Of a stretch of DNA of 64,000 nt, positions 53,252 to 61,300 are shown in pieces. The notes beneath the pieces were generated by a model that ran no database searches, was not told the DNA's origin, and saw only the letters and a program-made list of their open reading frames with translations. The number at the start of each line of letters is the position of its first letter. The stretch's first letter is position 1. Source of the stretch: Streptomyces rubradiris (GTDB lineage: Bacteria; Actinomycetota; Actinomycetes; Streptomycetales; Streptomycetaceae). The translations under genes and the position numbers were made by a program. The stretch spans positions 62,001 through 126,000 of the forward strand of contig NZ_BNEA01000018.1 in NCBI RefSeq assembly GCF_016860525.1. The letters are read 5' to 3'.

Positions 53252-54187
53252 TCATCGCGCCGTGGGCACCGGGGTCAGCATCTGTTCCACTGCCGCCAGC
53301 ACGTTCCTCACCGCCTCCGTGGCGGCCGGGATGATGTCGGCCATGAGGAGGTATCCGTGCACCAGGCCCGGAGCGGGCACATGGTGCACCTCGACCCCCT
53401 GGGCGGCCAGCCGGAGCGCCAGCTCGACGCCTTCGTCGTGCAGCGGGTCGAATTCGGCCGTGCCGATGACGGTGGGGGGAAGTCCGCGGTGATCCGCGCT
53501 CAGCAGGTCGATCGCCGGGTCCGAACGGTGCGCGGGGTCCGGCACGTACTGGTCGTAGTACCAGCGTAGATCATCGACCTCCTCGAGGTACCCCGTGCCG
53601 TACTTGCGGGCGGACTCCGACCGCAGTTCCGGGTCGGCCGGCGGGTACACCATCAGCTGCCCGGCGAACCCGATGCCGCCGTGGTCGCGGTGGTGCATCG
53701 CGATCCCCATGGCCAGGGCCCCGCCCGCGCTGTCCCCGGCGATCACGTGCGGGCGGCCGGGGAAGGCGCGGTCGGCCCACTCGGACGCGGCGATGCCGTC
53801 CCGGAGCGGGCCGGGGTGCGGGTGCTCCGGCGGACGGCGGTAGTCGACGGAGACGACGACCGCGCCGAGTTCGCAGGCGATGCGCCGGCAGACGGGGTCG
53901 TGGGTGTCGACGCTGCCGGTCACCCAGCCGCCCCCGTGCAGATACGTCACGAGGCGTCCCCGGTCGGCGGGCGGCTGATACGTCCGGACGCGGAACGTGC
54001 CGTCGCCGCCGTCGATCAGGTGGTCCTTCGTCTCGATGTCCGGGTCCTGCGCGGACTTGCCGCGCAGACGTCCCACCTGCGTGGCGTAGCGTTCGCGCAG
54101 GTGCGCCACGGGCAGCGTGCGCGCCGGTTCGGGCCTGCTGCCCGCCTGCCACTGGATCAGGGCGCGGACGAAACGGTCCATGGCCAA
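53252..54187 (-). CDS. HSL-type alpha/beta-hydrolase (esterase)
   Basis: 311 residues from a TTG start (GAGGAGAG upstream; an ATG two codons later is possible). Oxyanion motif HGGG, nucleophile elbow GDSAGG, Asp in TAEFDPLHDEG and His in LVHGY: the hormone-sensitive-lipase family. Cytoplasmic esterase or amidase. It lies upstream of the FAAL gene in the same direction with 58 bp between, so it is probably co-transcribed; it may trim an acyl group or open a lactone. Confidence 0.88.
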   Translation of the reverse strand: MAMDRFVRALIQWQAGSRPEPARTLPVAHLRERYATQVGRLRGKSAQDPDIETKDHLIDGGDGTFRVRTYQPPADRGRLVTYLHGGGWVTGSVDTHDPVCRRIACELGAVVVSVDYRRPPEHPHPGPLRDGIAASEWADRAFPGRPHVIAGDSAGGALAMGIAMHHRDHGGIGFAGQLMVYPPADPELRSESARKYGTGYLEEVDDLRWYYDQYVPDPAHRSDPAIDLLSADHRGLPPTVIGTAEFDPLHDEGVELALRLAAQGVEVHHVPAPGLVHGYLLMADIIPAATEAVRNVLAAVEQMLTPVPTAR

Positions 54188-54386
54188 GGGAGTTCTCTCC
54201 TCGGGTCACACCGGCGCGGGATCCGGCGGTGTGAATCCGCGCGGCCGGCTGGACATGCGGGGGCACGGCGCGGGCACCGGGTGCCGCGCCGCGTGACACA
54301 CGCCCGGCCGCCCCGCGGGGGCGGCCGGGTACGGGGACCGGCCGGGGAACCGCTCGGCGCGCCGAGGGGCGGCGCCGAAGCCCCGG

Positions 54387-55469
54387 TCAGGGACGGGCCG
54401 ATGCCCTCACGTCGGCGGGCAGGGCGAAGTCCGTGGTGGTCTCGGGCCACTCCGGCACGGACTCGATCTCCACCACCGCCACGGTGACGGAGTAGCCACC
54501 GCCGGTGCCGATCAGGAGTACGAGGTCGCCCTGGGCGACTTCCTTCTTCTCCACCAGGCGGGCCACCGCCGCGCTCAGGTCGCCGGCGCCCAGGTGCCCC
54601 GCGTAGCGGCCCCAGTTCCACAGCGTGCGCTCGGCCGGGATGTTCAGCGGCTTGAAGAACTGGTCCTGCATCAGCCCGTGCCCCATGTTGGGCAGCAGGA
54701 CGCGGGCGAAGTCGTCGAGCTTGTGCCCGGTCCGGCCGAGCACCTTGGAGAGGGTGCGCATCAGCACCTCCTCGGCGCGCTTGAGCACCGACTCCGTGCC
54801 CACCTCCTCCAGATACGACTTCTTGGGGGTGCGCAGGTTCTCGTCGAGGACCACGCCGTAGGCGTTGGTGAACGGGGCGGTGCCGCGGTGCAGCGGTTCC
54901 AGGGACGCCTCGGTGGCCGACGCGATGGCGTGGATGCGGGCGAACCCGCCGGTCGTCGAGAGGACCAACGCCGTGGCGCCGTCGCCGAAGACGATGCCGT
55001 ACGAACCCCGCCACCGGTCGAAGCCGGGCGGGCAGAACCGGTCCGCGGTGGTGACCAGAGCGTTCGTCGCCCGGCCGGCCTCCAGCTGGGACATGGCCAG
55101 GTCGATCGCCGCCATGCCCCCGTTCGACATCCCCTCCACGTTCAGGGCGAAGGCGTCGGTGAGGCCCAGCTCGCGCTGGATGTAGGGAGCCGAGTTCCAG
55201 TGGTGGTCCCGGCCCTGGTGGTAGATCGACGCGTGCAGGACCAGGTCGACCTGGTCCCCGATCACGTCCGCGGCCCGGTCGAGAGCCTTTCGCCCCGCGA
55301 TCGCTCCCATGTCCGGGACGGATATCTCATCCGTGGCCACCGGCAGACACGGTATTTTGTTGGTGGCGTTGTCGTCGTCGGAGTACTTACCGGCGGCCAC
55401 CGCTTCCGCCGCGGATTCCGCGGGCGGAATCCAGGCCGCAGCCGACGCGATATAGACAGGGATAGTCAT
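54387..55469 (-). CDS. KASIII-like acyltransferase lacking the catalytic Cys
   Basis: 360 residues, thiolase fold (IYHQGRDHHW, GDGATALVLS, WNWGRYAGHLGAG, IGTGGGYSV). Where KASIII has A-C-x-G this protein reads NVEGMSNGG, without Cys; Ser115 is the nearest possible nucleophile. The expected HQAN and GNTSAA segments are changed to NMGHG and AGHLGAG, so only a His is clearly kept. KASIII relatives with altered triads (DpsC, ChlB3-type) act as starter or ester/amide acyltransferases. ATG 55469. Together with the FAAL it could transfer an acyl group to the pathway product. Confidence 0.82.
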   Translation of the reverse strand: MTIPVYIASAAAWIPPAESAAEAVAAGKYSDDDNATNKIPCLPVATDEISVPDMGAIAGRKALDRAADVIGDQVDLVLHASIYHQGRDHHWNSAPYIQRELGLTDAFALNVEGMSNGGMAAIDLAMSQLEAGRATNALVTTADRFCPPGFDRWRGSYGIVFGDGATALVLSTTGGFARIHAIASATEASLEPLHRGTAPFTNAYGVVLDENLRTPKKSYLEEVGTESVLKRAEEVLMRTLSKVLGRTGHKLDDFARVLLPNMGHGLMQDQFFKPLNIPAERTLWNWGRYAGHLGAGDLSAAVARLVEKKEVAQGDLVLLIGTGGGYSVTVAVVEIESVPEWPETTTDFALPADVRASARP

Positions 55470-55754
55470 TGTCCAAATCTTCTTCCGAGTTCGATGCCCG
55501 ACTGGCAATGGTGTGCGGTGGGCCCGATCGTGCTGCGCGGTCCGCGGCTCGGATCGCGGAGGATCGTGGTCAGGCTACAATGCCGACCCAGGCCTCTCGT
55601 AGATGTATTTCTCATGATGTGCCGCGGCGTCGTCAACTCGGGCGTGCGGACCGGTGAGCGATCCGAACTCCACGGCGGCGCCGCGGACTTGATCCGCGGG
55701 CGCCGTGTCCGCCCGTTTCCGGGGCCGGGGTTGCCGCCCTGGCCGCGCTCGCGT

Positions 55755-55782
55755 GTTCAACTGTCCACGAAAGGCAGTTGAA
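55755..55782. repeat. GTTCAACTG-type inverted repeat
   Basis: GTTCAACTG (55755-55763) and CAGTTGAA (55775-55782), immediately before the end of the TetR gene at 55786. Second of three such repeats; may act as terminator or operator. The 316-bp gap 55470-55785 holds no gene. Confidence 0.45.
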
Positions 55783-55785
55783 TGG

Positions 55786-56502
55786 TCAGTCCGATTCCCT
55801 TGCCGCCGTTTCGGCGGTTTCCGTCAGGGATTGCGCGAGCAGGCCGTCGACGAAGGCGCGCAGCCCCTGCTCGAAGGTGTCTTTTCCGGCCAGGGCCGCC
55901 CACCGGCCGGCGATGGCGGCCAGGTGCCGGTGCCGGAGCGGGCCGTCGGCGTTCCCGAAGTAGGGATTGAGACAGGTGGGGTCCTGTTCGTCCATCTTGC
56001 GGTGGCGGGTGTGCGCGCGTACGAGGATCTCGCCGACCGTGTAGTACCAGATGCTGCGGAAGACGCGGACACTCTCCTCCGGGGGGCATCCGGCGTCGAC
56101 GACTCCGGCCAGGATCGTCTCGACCAGCCACAGGAACGAGTCGCCGAGCCGGGCGATGAACCCGTCGGTGGTGAGGACCTCCGCCGCCCAGGGCCACGCC
56201 GCCAGGCCGTCGTGGATCGCGACGGCGGCGGTGGTGATCCGCTCCCGCGGCTCGCTCGGCAGCTCGGGGTGCGGGATCTGTTCCGCGTACTCGTAGATCA
56301 GCAGGAACAGCAGGTCCTCCTTGTCCCGCACGTGCGAGTACAGGGTCGTCGGCCCGACCCCGATCTCGGACGCGAGCCGGCGGATCGTGAGCTTCTCCCA
56401 GCCGTACTCGTCGATGAGCCCGCGGGCCGCGCTCAGGATCTGCTTGCGGGAGGTCACGGGGGGCCGGCCGACGGGCCGGCGCAGTGCGTTCGATTGTGGC
56501 AT
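55786..56502 (-). CDS. TetR-family repressor of the divergent MFS pump
   Basis: 238 residues from ATG 56502 (a GTG seven codons upstream is possible). The helix-turn-helix is in TSRKQILSAARGLIDEYGW...IGVGPTTLYSHVRDKEDLL. The C-terminal domain resembles TetR proteins with a TetR_C-type ligand pocket. Divergent from an EmrB/QacA-type exporter with a hyphenated palindrome in between, the standard layout for a drug-sensing repressor. Confidence 0.88.
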   Translation of the reverse strand: MPQSNALRRPVGRPPVTSRKQILSAARGLIDEYGWEKLTIRRLASEIGVGPTTLYSHVRDKEDLLFLLIYEYAEQIPHPELPSEPRERITTAAVAIHDGLAAWPWAAEVLTTDGFIARLGDSFLWLVETILAGVVDAGCPPEESVRVFRSIWYYTVGEILVRAHTRHRKMDEQDPTCLNPYFGNADGPLRHRHLAAIAGRWAALAGKDTFEQGLRAFVDGLLAQSLTETAETAARESD

Positions 56503-56575
56503 CGCCCCATCATGCCTCGCCACGACACCCCCTGTCCGACCTGCGCGGTCGACACCCCGGCCGCTCCGCTGCTAA

Positions 56576-56595
56576 TTTCAGAACACGTTCGGAAA
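56576..56595. promoter_or_regulatory. operator palindrome between TetR and MFS genes
   Basis: TTTC-A-GAAC-AC-GTTC-G-GAAA: symmetrical half-sites TTTCnGAAC and GTTCnGAAA in the 131-bp divergent intergenic region. Likely TetR operator controlling both promoters. Confidence 0.7.
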
Positions 56596-56633
56596 CTCTA
56601 CCGGCACGACCACACGCGGAGAGGCTGGGTGCG

Positions 56634-58082
56634 GTGGCAAGTACGCAAGTAGCGAGTGAGAAGACAGTCGTCGCGAGCGGCGCGCGGCCGGGGACCACCC
56701 TCGCCGCGGTGTCCGTCGTGCAGTTCATGGTGTCGCTGGACCTGACGGTGGTGAACGTCGGTCTCCCCCGGATCGCCAGCGGCCTCGGTTTCAGCGAGGT
56801 CGGCCTGACCTGGGTGATCCACGCCTACGCCCTCACGTTCGGCGGCCTGCTCCTGCTGGGCGGCAAGATCGCCGACCGGTACGGGCACAAACGCGTGATG
56901 CTGTTAGGACTCGGGCTGTTCGGCCTCGCCTCGCTCGTCGGCGGCCTCGCGCAGGCCCCCGGCCAGCTGGTGGCCGCGCGCGCGGCGCAGGGCGTCGGCG
57001 CCGCCGCGGTCGCGCCGGCGGCACTGGCGCTGCTCGCCTCGACCTTTCCCGGCGGCAAGGAGCGCGTGCGGGCCTTCGGCATCTGGAGCGCGGTGAACGC
57101 CTCCGGCGGTGCCGTCGGCGTCCTGGCCGGCGGACTGCTCACCCAGTACGCGGGCTGGCAGTGGGTGATGTACATCAACCTGCCGATGGCCGCCCTCGCG
57201 CTGGCCCTGGCCTGGCGCGGCATCGCCCAGGACACCCCGGCCGCGCACCGCGGCCGCCCGGACGTGCTGGGCGCCGTACTGGCCACGGCGGGTGCGGCCC
57301 TGCTCGTGTTCGGCGTCGTCCGTACCGACCAGCACCCGTGGACCTCGCCGACCACCGTGATCACTCTCGTGGTCGCCGTCGCCCTGCTGGCCGGGTTCAT
57401 CCAGGTCGAGCGCACCACCAAGCGGGACCCGCTGATCCGCCTCGGCCTCTTCGCCAACCGCTCGGTCGCCGGCGCCAACGTCTTCATGCTGCTGTTCGGC
57501 GGCGCCATGGCCTCGGCCCTGTACTTCGTCTCCCTCTACCTCCAGCGGGTGCTCGGCGGCAGCCCGGCCCGCAGTGGTGCCGAGTTCCTGCCGTTCATGG
57601 TGGGCGTGGTCGTCGGCTCCACCCTCGCCGTCAAGTTCGGCTACAAGTTCGCCCCCCGGAACATGCTGATCACCGGCGGCACGCTGGCCGCGCTCGGCTA
57701 CGGCTGGTTCGGCCTGATGCGCGCCGACGGCTCGTTCCTGGTCGACGTCCTCGGCCCGTCCATCCTCGCCAGCGTCGGCATCGGCCTGTGCCTCGCGCCG
57801 GCCGTCTCCATCGCCACCGGGGGCGTCGCGCCGCATGAGGCGGGCACCGCCTCCGGCATGCTCAACAGCACCCGCCAGATGGGCGCCTCGCTGGGGCTCG
57901 CCGCACTCGGGACCGCGGCAGCCGCCCGCAGCGGGGACTCCGAGACCCCCCGGGCGCTCAGCGACGGGTACGCGCTCGGCATGACGGCCGGCGCCGCCAT
58001 CCTGGTCGTCGGCGTCCTCGTCGCGCTCTTCGTGCTGCCCCGGCCCGTCCGCCGTGACGCCGGCGAGGAGGCCGCCGGCTGA
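56634..58082 (+). CDS. DHA2-family MFS multidrug exporter (14 TM)
   Basis: 482 residues. LDLTVVNVGLPRIASGLGFS and GGKIADRYGHKR (loop 2-3 motif A), then WSAVNASGGAVGVLAGGLL (motif C) are diagnostic of EmrB/QacA drug:H+ antiporters. GTG 56634 with GGAGAGG about nine bases upstream. Plasma membrane; probable product efflux or resistance under control of the divergent TetR. Confidence 0.92.
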   Translation: MASTQVASEKTVVASGARPGTTLAAVSVVQFMVSLDLTVVNVGLPRIASGLGFSEVGLTWVIHAYALTFGGLLLLGGKIADRYGHKRVMLLGLGLFGLASLVGGLAQAPGQLVAARAAQGVGAAAVAPAALALLASTFPGGKERVRAFGIWSAVNASGGAVGVLAGGLLTQYAGWQWVMYINLPMAALALALAWRGIAQDTPAAHRGRPDVLGAVLATAGAALLVFGVVRTDQHPWTSPTTVITLVVAVALLAGFIQVERTTKRDPLIRLGLFANRSVAGANVFMLLFGGAMASALYFVSLYLQRVLGGSPARSGAEFLPFMVGVVVGSTLAVKFGYKFAPRNMLITGGTLAALGYGWFGLMRADGSFLVDVLGPSILASVGIGLCLAPAVSIATGGVAPHEAGTASGMLNSTRQMGASLGLAALGTAAAARSGDSETPRALSDGYALGMTAGAAILVVGVLVALFVLPRPVRRDAGEEAAG

Positions 58083-58130
58083 CGCGACGTGCCGCCCCCC
58101 GCGCGGTCAACCGCAAGGCCGGCACGGCCA

Positions 58131-58177
58131 CGCGGCCCCGATGGTGAAGGCTCTCGTCAGCCTTGACCGGGGCCGCG
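58131..58177 (+). terminator. terminator hairpin after the MFS gene
   Basis: CGCGGCCCCG (58131-58140) pairs with CGGGGCCGCG (58168-58177); an inner AAGGCT/AGCCTT stem strengthens it. Confidence 0.65.
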
Positions 58178-58344
58178 TTCGCGTATCACCGCGTGCGGTG
58201 GCGCCGGCCGCCGGAGCAGCCCGGACGGGCGTTCGTGAGGCCGCCGCGGGGGCGGCGGCGGGCCGTCATGCAGACGACGTCCATATCTCGACCAGACGGT
58301 TTCCCCACAATGGGCCGCGTCGTGGAACTACATAGGGAGCCCGT

Positions 58345-58947
58345 GTGGGAATCGATGTGTTGGTGTCCGACGACCGGCGTCTGTCCCGTTTCGCGCTCGC
58401 CGCGCTGCTGGAGCGGCACGAGGGAGTACGCGTCGTCGGTTCCGCGGAAAGCAACCTCGCCGCCCTGAAGTTCGCCGAACAGCACAGACCGGACGTGTCG
58501 ATCATCAGCTTCGAGGACGGGGACGGCGAGGCGCTGTCCACCGCGGAGAAGATCGCGGACATCGGCTGCCGGAGCATGCTGCTGGCCACCGCGGTGACGC
58601 GCTCGGTCGTCCGTCAGGCCTTCGCCTCCAGAATCAGCGGTATCGTCGAGCGGAGTGTGTCCCCGCGTCAGTTCGTCGAGGCCATTCACCGGGTGCACCA
58701 AGGTGACCGGGTGTTCGACGCGGAGCTGACGGTCGCCGCGCTGAACAACAGTGACTGCCCTTTGAACAGGCGTGAGTTCACCGTCCTGGAGTACGTCGCC
58801 CGGGGCGACACCGTCACGGAGATCGCGGCAGGGATGCACCTGTCCCAGGGGACCGTACGCAATTACATTTCCTCCATGGTCGCGAAGCTGGGCGCGCGCA
58901 ACCGGATCGACGCGCTGCGTATTGCCCGGGATTCGCGCTGGATCTGA
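58345..58947 (+). CDS. atypical LuxR-type response regulator
   Basis: 200 residues, GTG behind AGGGAG. Receiver-like N-terminus with the acidic pair in VLVSDDRR, but the phospho-acceptor strand reads VSIISFED, with Ser where Asp is expected. The C-terminal LuxR helix-turn-helix is normal (LNRREFTVLEYVARGDTVTEIAAGM, then SQGTVRNYISSMVAKL). Probably controlled by ligand or dimerisation rather than phosphorylation, as in other atypical cluster-situated regulators. The inverted repeat at 58970 follows it. Confidence 0.85.
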   Translation: MGIDVLVSDDRRLSRFALAALLERHEGVRVVGSAESNLAALKFAEQHRPDVSIISFEDGDGEALSTAEKIADIGCRSMLLATAVTRSVVRQAFASRISGIVERSVSPRQFVEAIHRVHQGDRVFDAELTVAALNNSDCPLNRREFTVLEYVARGDTVTEIAAGMHLSQGTVRNYISSMVAKLGARNRIDALRIARDSRWI

Positions 58948-58969
58948 TCACCCGGGAGACCGCAGGGGT

Positions 58970-58999
58970 GTTCAACTGCTCGCCGGGTCTCAGTTGAAC
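58970..58999. repeat. GTTCAACTG-type inverted repeat
   Basis: GTTCAACTG (58970-58978) and CAGTTGAAC (58991-58999), perfect arms with a 12-base spacer, 22 bp after the regulator stop. Third and best member of the set. The rest of 59000-59571 shows no supported gene. Confidence 0.5.
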
Positions 59000-59571
59000 C
59001 CGTCCGCTCCCTCAACGGTCCCACGATCGGCGGCTGCCGATCAACGCACGCGCCCGCGGCAGCCGGTGCCGGTGCGCCGGGACTAGTGCGCCCCACCGAA
59101 CTGTGTTTCTAATGGACGAGCCTTCGTCGGAAGTCGTGGGTAGGACCGTGCCCCGCTCATCTCGCCCGTCTTGAGCTTCCCCGGTGCATCGCCGTGTCCA
59201 GTCGCGCCGACTGATGTTGATGCGCTCAGGATGGGGTCTACGATGCCTGCCTCGATCAAATGGAATACGGCGGCGCTTCTGCCGGAAGCCGGTACCGCCG
59301 AGCTTTCCGAAGAAATGCTCCTTGACGCGCCGGCCGGTTTTCCGGCGTCCCTGCCGCGGCCGTGGCCCGGTGACCGGTGAGGCGCCGCCACACACCACGG
59401 CGGCGGGAGGACGACGAGGAGCCGGCCGATGTCCGCGCGCGTCCCCGCGCCGCGCCCGGCGGGCGGCGTTCCTTTCCCGCGCCCGCGGGCCGTACCCGCG
59501 CACCGGCCGCCGCCCCGCGGGGAGGTGGTACGGAAACGGGCAGATCGGTACCTTCAGGAGGTGAATCATCC

Positions 59572-61134
59572 TTGGTGACCACGGGATCGCCCTTGCGCAT
59601 ACAGCTCCTCGGCCCGGTGCGCGCGTGGCGGAACGAGGCGGAGGTCGCACTGGGCCCGCCCAAGCAGCGGGCCGTACTGGCCCTGCTCGCCAGCCGCGCC
59701 GGTGATGTCGTGGGCGTCGAGAACATCGTGGACGCCGTGTGGGGCAGCGACATCCCGCACACGGCCGCCAACGGCGTGCACACCTATGTGGCCGGGCTGC
59801 GCCGGGCATTCGAGCCGGGCCGCAGGAAACGGGCGGCCGGCCTGCTGCTCACCTCCGAGTCGGGCGGCTACTGCCTGCGGGTGGACCCCCTGGCCGTGGA
59901 TGCCGCCGTCTTCGCTCGCAACCTCGGCGAGGCCCGCAGGTCACGCGGACGGGGCGACCTGGAGGAGACCTTACGGCTGTACGAACAGGCCCTGGCCGGC
60001 TGGCGCGGCGAGGCGTTGTCCCGGATCCCCGGCCCGTTCGCGGCCATGGAGCGGGACCGGCTGCGGGATTTGAGGCTCACGGCGGTGGAGGAGTGGGCCG
60101 AGGACATGCTGGCGGCCGGCCGGCACGCCGAACTGGTCACCGAACTGCCGGCCACGGTGTCCGAGGAGCCGCTGCGCGAGAAGCTGCGCTGGCTGCTGAT
60201 GCTGGCGCTCTACCGCAGCGGACGCCGGGTGCACGCGCTGTGGACGTACGAGGAGACCCGGCAGTTGCTGGTCAGGGAGCTCGGTATCGAACCCGGTGCC
60301 GAACTGCGCACCCTGTACCAGCAGATCCTGGCCGGGCACCCGCGGCTGAGCGCGCCCGGCGCGGATCCGGCGTCCCTGCTGCTCACCGACCGGGACACCG
60401 TCTTCCGCGGCGCGCCCAAGCCGGCCCAGCTCCCGCCGCTGGCCCGCGGGTTCGTGGGGCGCGCGGCGGAACTCGCGGCGCTGGAGGAGTGGGTGAGCAG
60501 CGAGTGCGCGCGCGCCGGCGCCTCCACCCCGGTCGCCGTGGTCGACGGCCCGGCCGGTGTCGGCAAGTCGGCGCTGGTGCTGCAACTGGCACACCGGCTC
60601 ACCGAGCGTTTCCCCGACGGCCAGCTGTACGTGGACCTCGGCGGCGGTCTCCAGGGACGGCCGGTCAGCACCGAGGAAGCGCTCGGCCAGCTCCTGGGCG
60701 GCCTCGGTGTCGAGGCCTCGCGGATGCCGGCGGGCGTGGCCGCCCGCGCCTCCCTCTACCGCAGTCTGCTGCACGGCCGGCGGATGCTGGTGGTCTGTGA
60801 CGACGCGCACGACGCCGATCAGCTGCGCCCCCTCATCCCCCGGGGCGCCTCCTGCGTCCTGGCGACGAGCCGGCGGCGCTTCAGCGAACTCGCGGCGCGG
60901 GACGGCGCGCACCTGGTCACGGTCGGGCCGCTGACCGGGGAGGAGGGGGCACAGCTGTTGGTCCGGCTCAGCAGGGGACGCATCCAGCGGCCCGGTCCGG
61001 TCACCGAGCGCCTGACGGCGCTGTGCGGCGGGCTTCCGCTGGCGCTGCGGGTCGTGGCCGAGCGGCTGGCGGTCAACCCCGATGTGCCGCTCGCCGACCT
61101 GGTCGAAGAGTACGCGGCCGCACCGGTCCGGTGA
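59572..61134 (+). CDS. large SARP with NB-ARC ATPase domain
   Basis: 520 residues. Start TTG 59572 (or GTG 59575), AGGAGG about ten bases upstream. The SARP DNA-binding domain (about 5-95: LGPVRAWRNEAEVALGPPKQRAVLALLA), BTAD domain (about 100-255, ending LGIEPGAELRTLYQQIL) and an NB-ARC-like P-loop ATPase with GPAGVGKSALV and MLVVCDDAHDA are present. AfsR-like but ending after the ATPase module, without the TPR repeats. A cluster-level activator; the SARP-box-like repeats in front of the StrR-type gene immediately downstream are the likely target. Confidence 0.92.
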   Translation: MVTTGSPLRIQLLGPVRAWRNEAEVALGPPKQRAVLALLASRAGDVVGVENIVDAVWGSDIPHTAANGVHTYVAGLRRAFEPGRRKRAAGLLLTSESGGYCLRVDPLAVDAAVFARNLGEARRSRGRGDLEETLRLYEQALAGWRGEALSRIPGPFAAMERDRLRDLRLTAVEEWAEDMLAAGRHAELVTELPATVSEEPLREKLRWLLMLALYRSGRRVHALWTYEETRQLLVRELGIEPGAELRTLYQQILAGHPRLSAPGADPASLLLTDRDTVFRGAPKPAQLPPLARGFVGRAAELAALEEWVSSECARAGASTPVAVVDGPAGVGKSALVLQLAHRLTERFPDGQLYVDLGGGLQGRPVSTEEALGQLLGGLGVEASRMPAGVAARASLYRSLLHGRRMLVVCDDAHDADQLRPLIPRGASCVLATSRRRFSELAARDGAHLVTVGPLTGEEGAQLLVRLSRGRIQRPGPVTERLTALCGGLPLALRVVAERLAVNPDVPLADLVEEYAAAPVR

Positions 61135-61150
61135 CGCCTGCGGAGCCCGT

Positions 61151-61208
61151 TCCAGGACTCCTTCAACATTCCTTCGCGGAGCCCGCTCGAAGACTCCTCC
61201 AAAGTTCC
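61151..61208 (+). promoter_or_regulatory. SARP-box-like 11-bp direct repeats
   Basis: TCCAGGACTCC and TTCAACATTCC (61151-61172), then TCGAAGACTCC and TCCAAAGTTCC (61187-61208): two pairs of 11-base units, themselves part of a 34-base direct repeat (61141-61174 and 61177-61210). An 11-bp period with a conserved TCC tail fits SARP binding. It lies directly after the SARP gene and before the StrR-type gene. Confidence 0.6.
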
Positions 61209-61221
61209 TTGAGGCTCTCCT

Positions 61222-61247
61222 AATAAAACAGCGCAGTCGGTTTCTTT
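61222..61247. promoter_or_regulatory. ARE-like site before the StrR-type gene
   Basis: AATAAAACAGCGCAGTCGGTTTCTTT, between the SARP-box repeats and the start at 61301. Would combine receptor repression with SARP activation at one promoter. Confidence 0.45.
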
Positions 61248-61300
61248 CCGGGTATCGTCGCCGCATGAGTCCGGAACCGGAGATGCCTCAGGAGGCGCTG

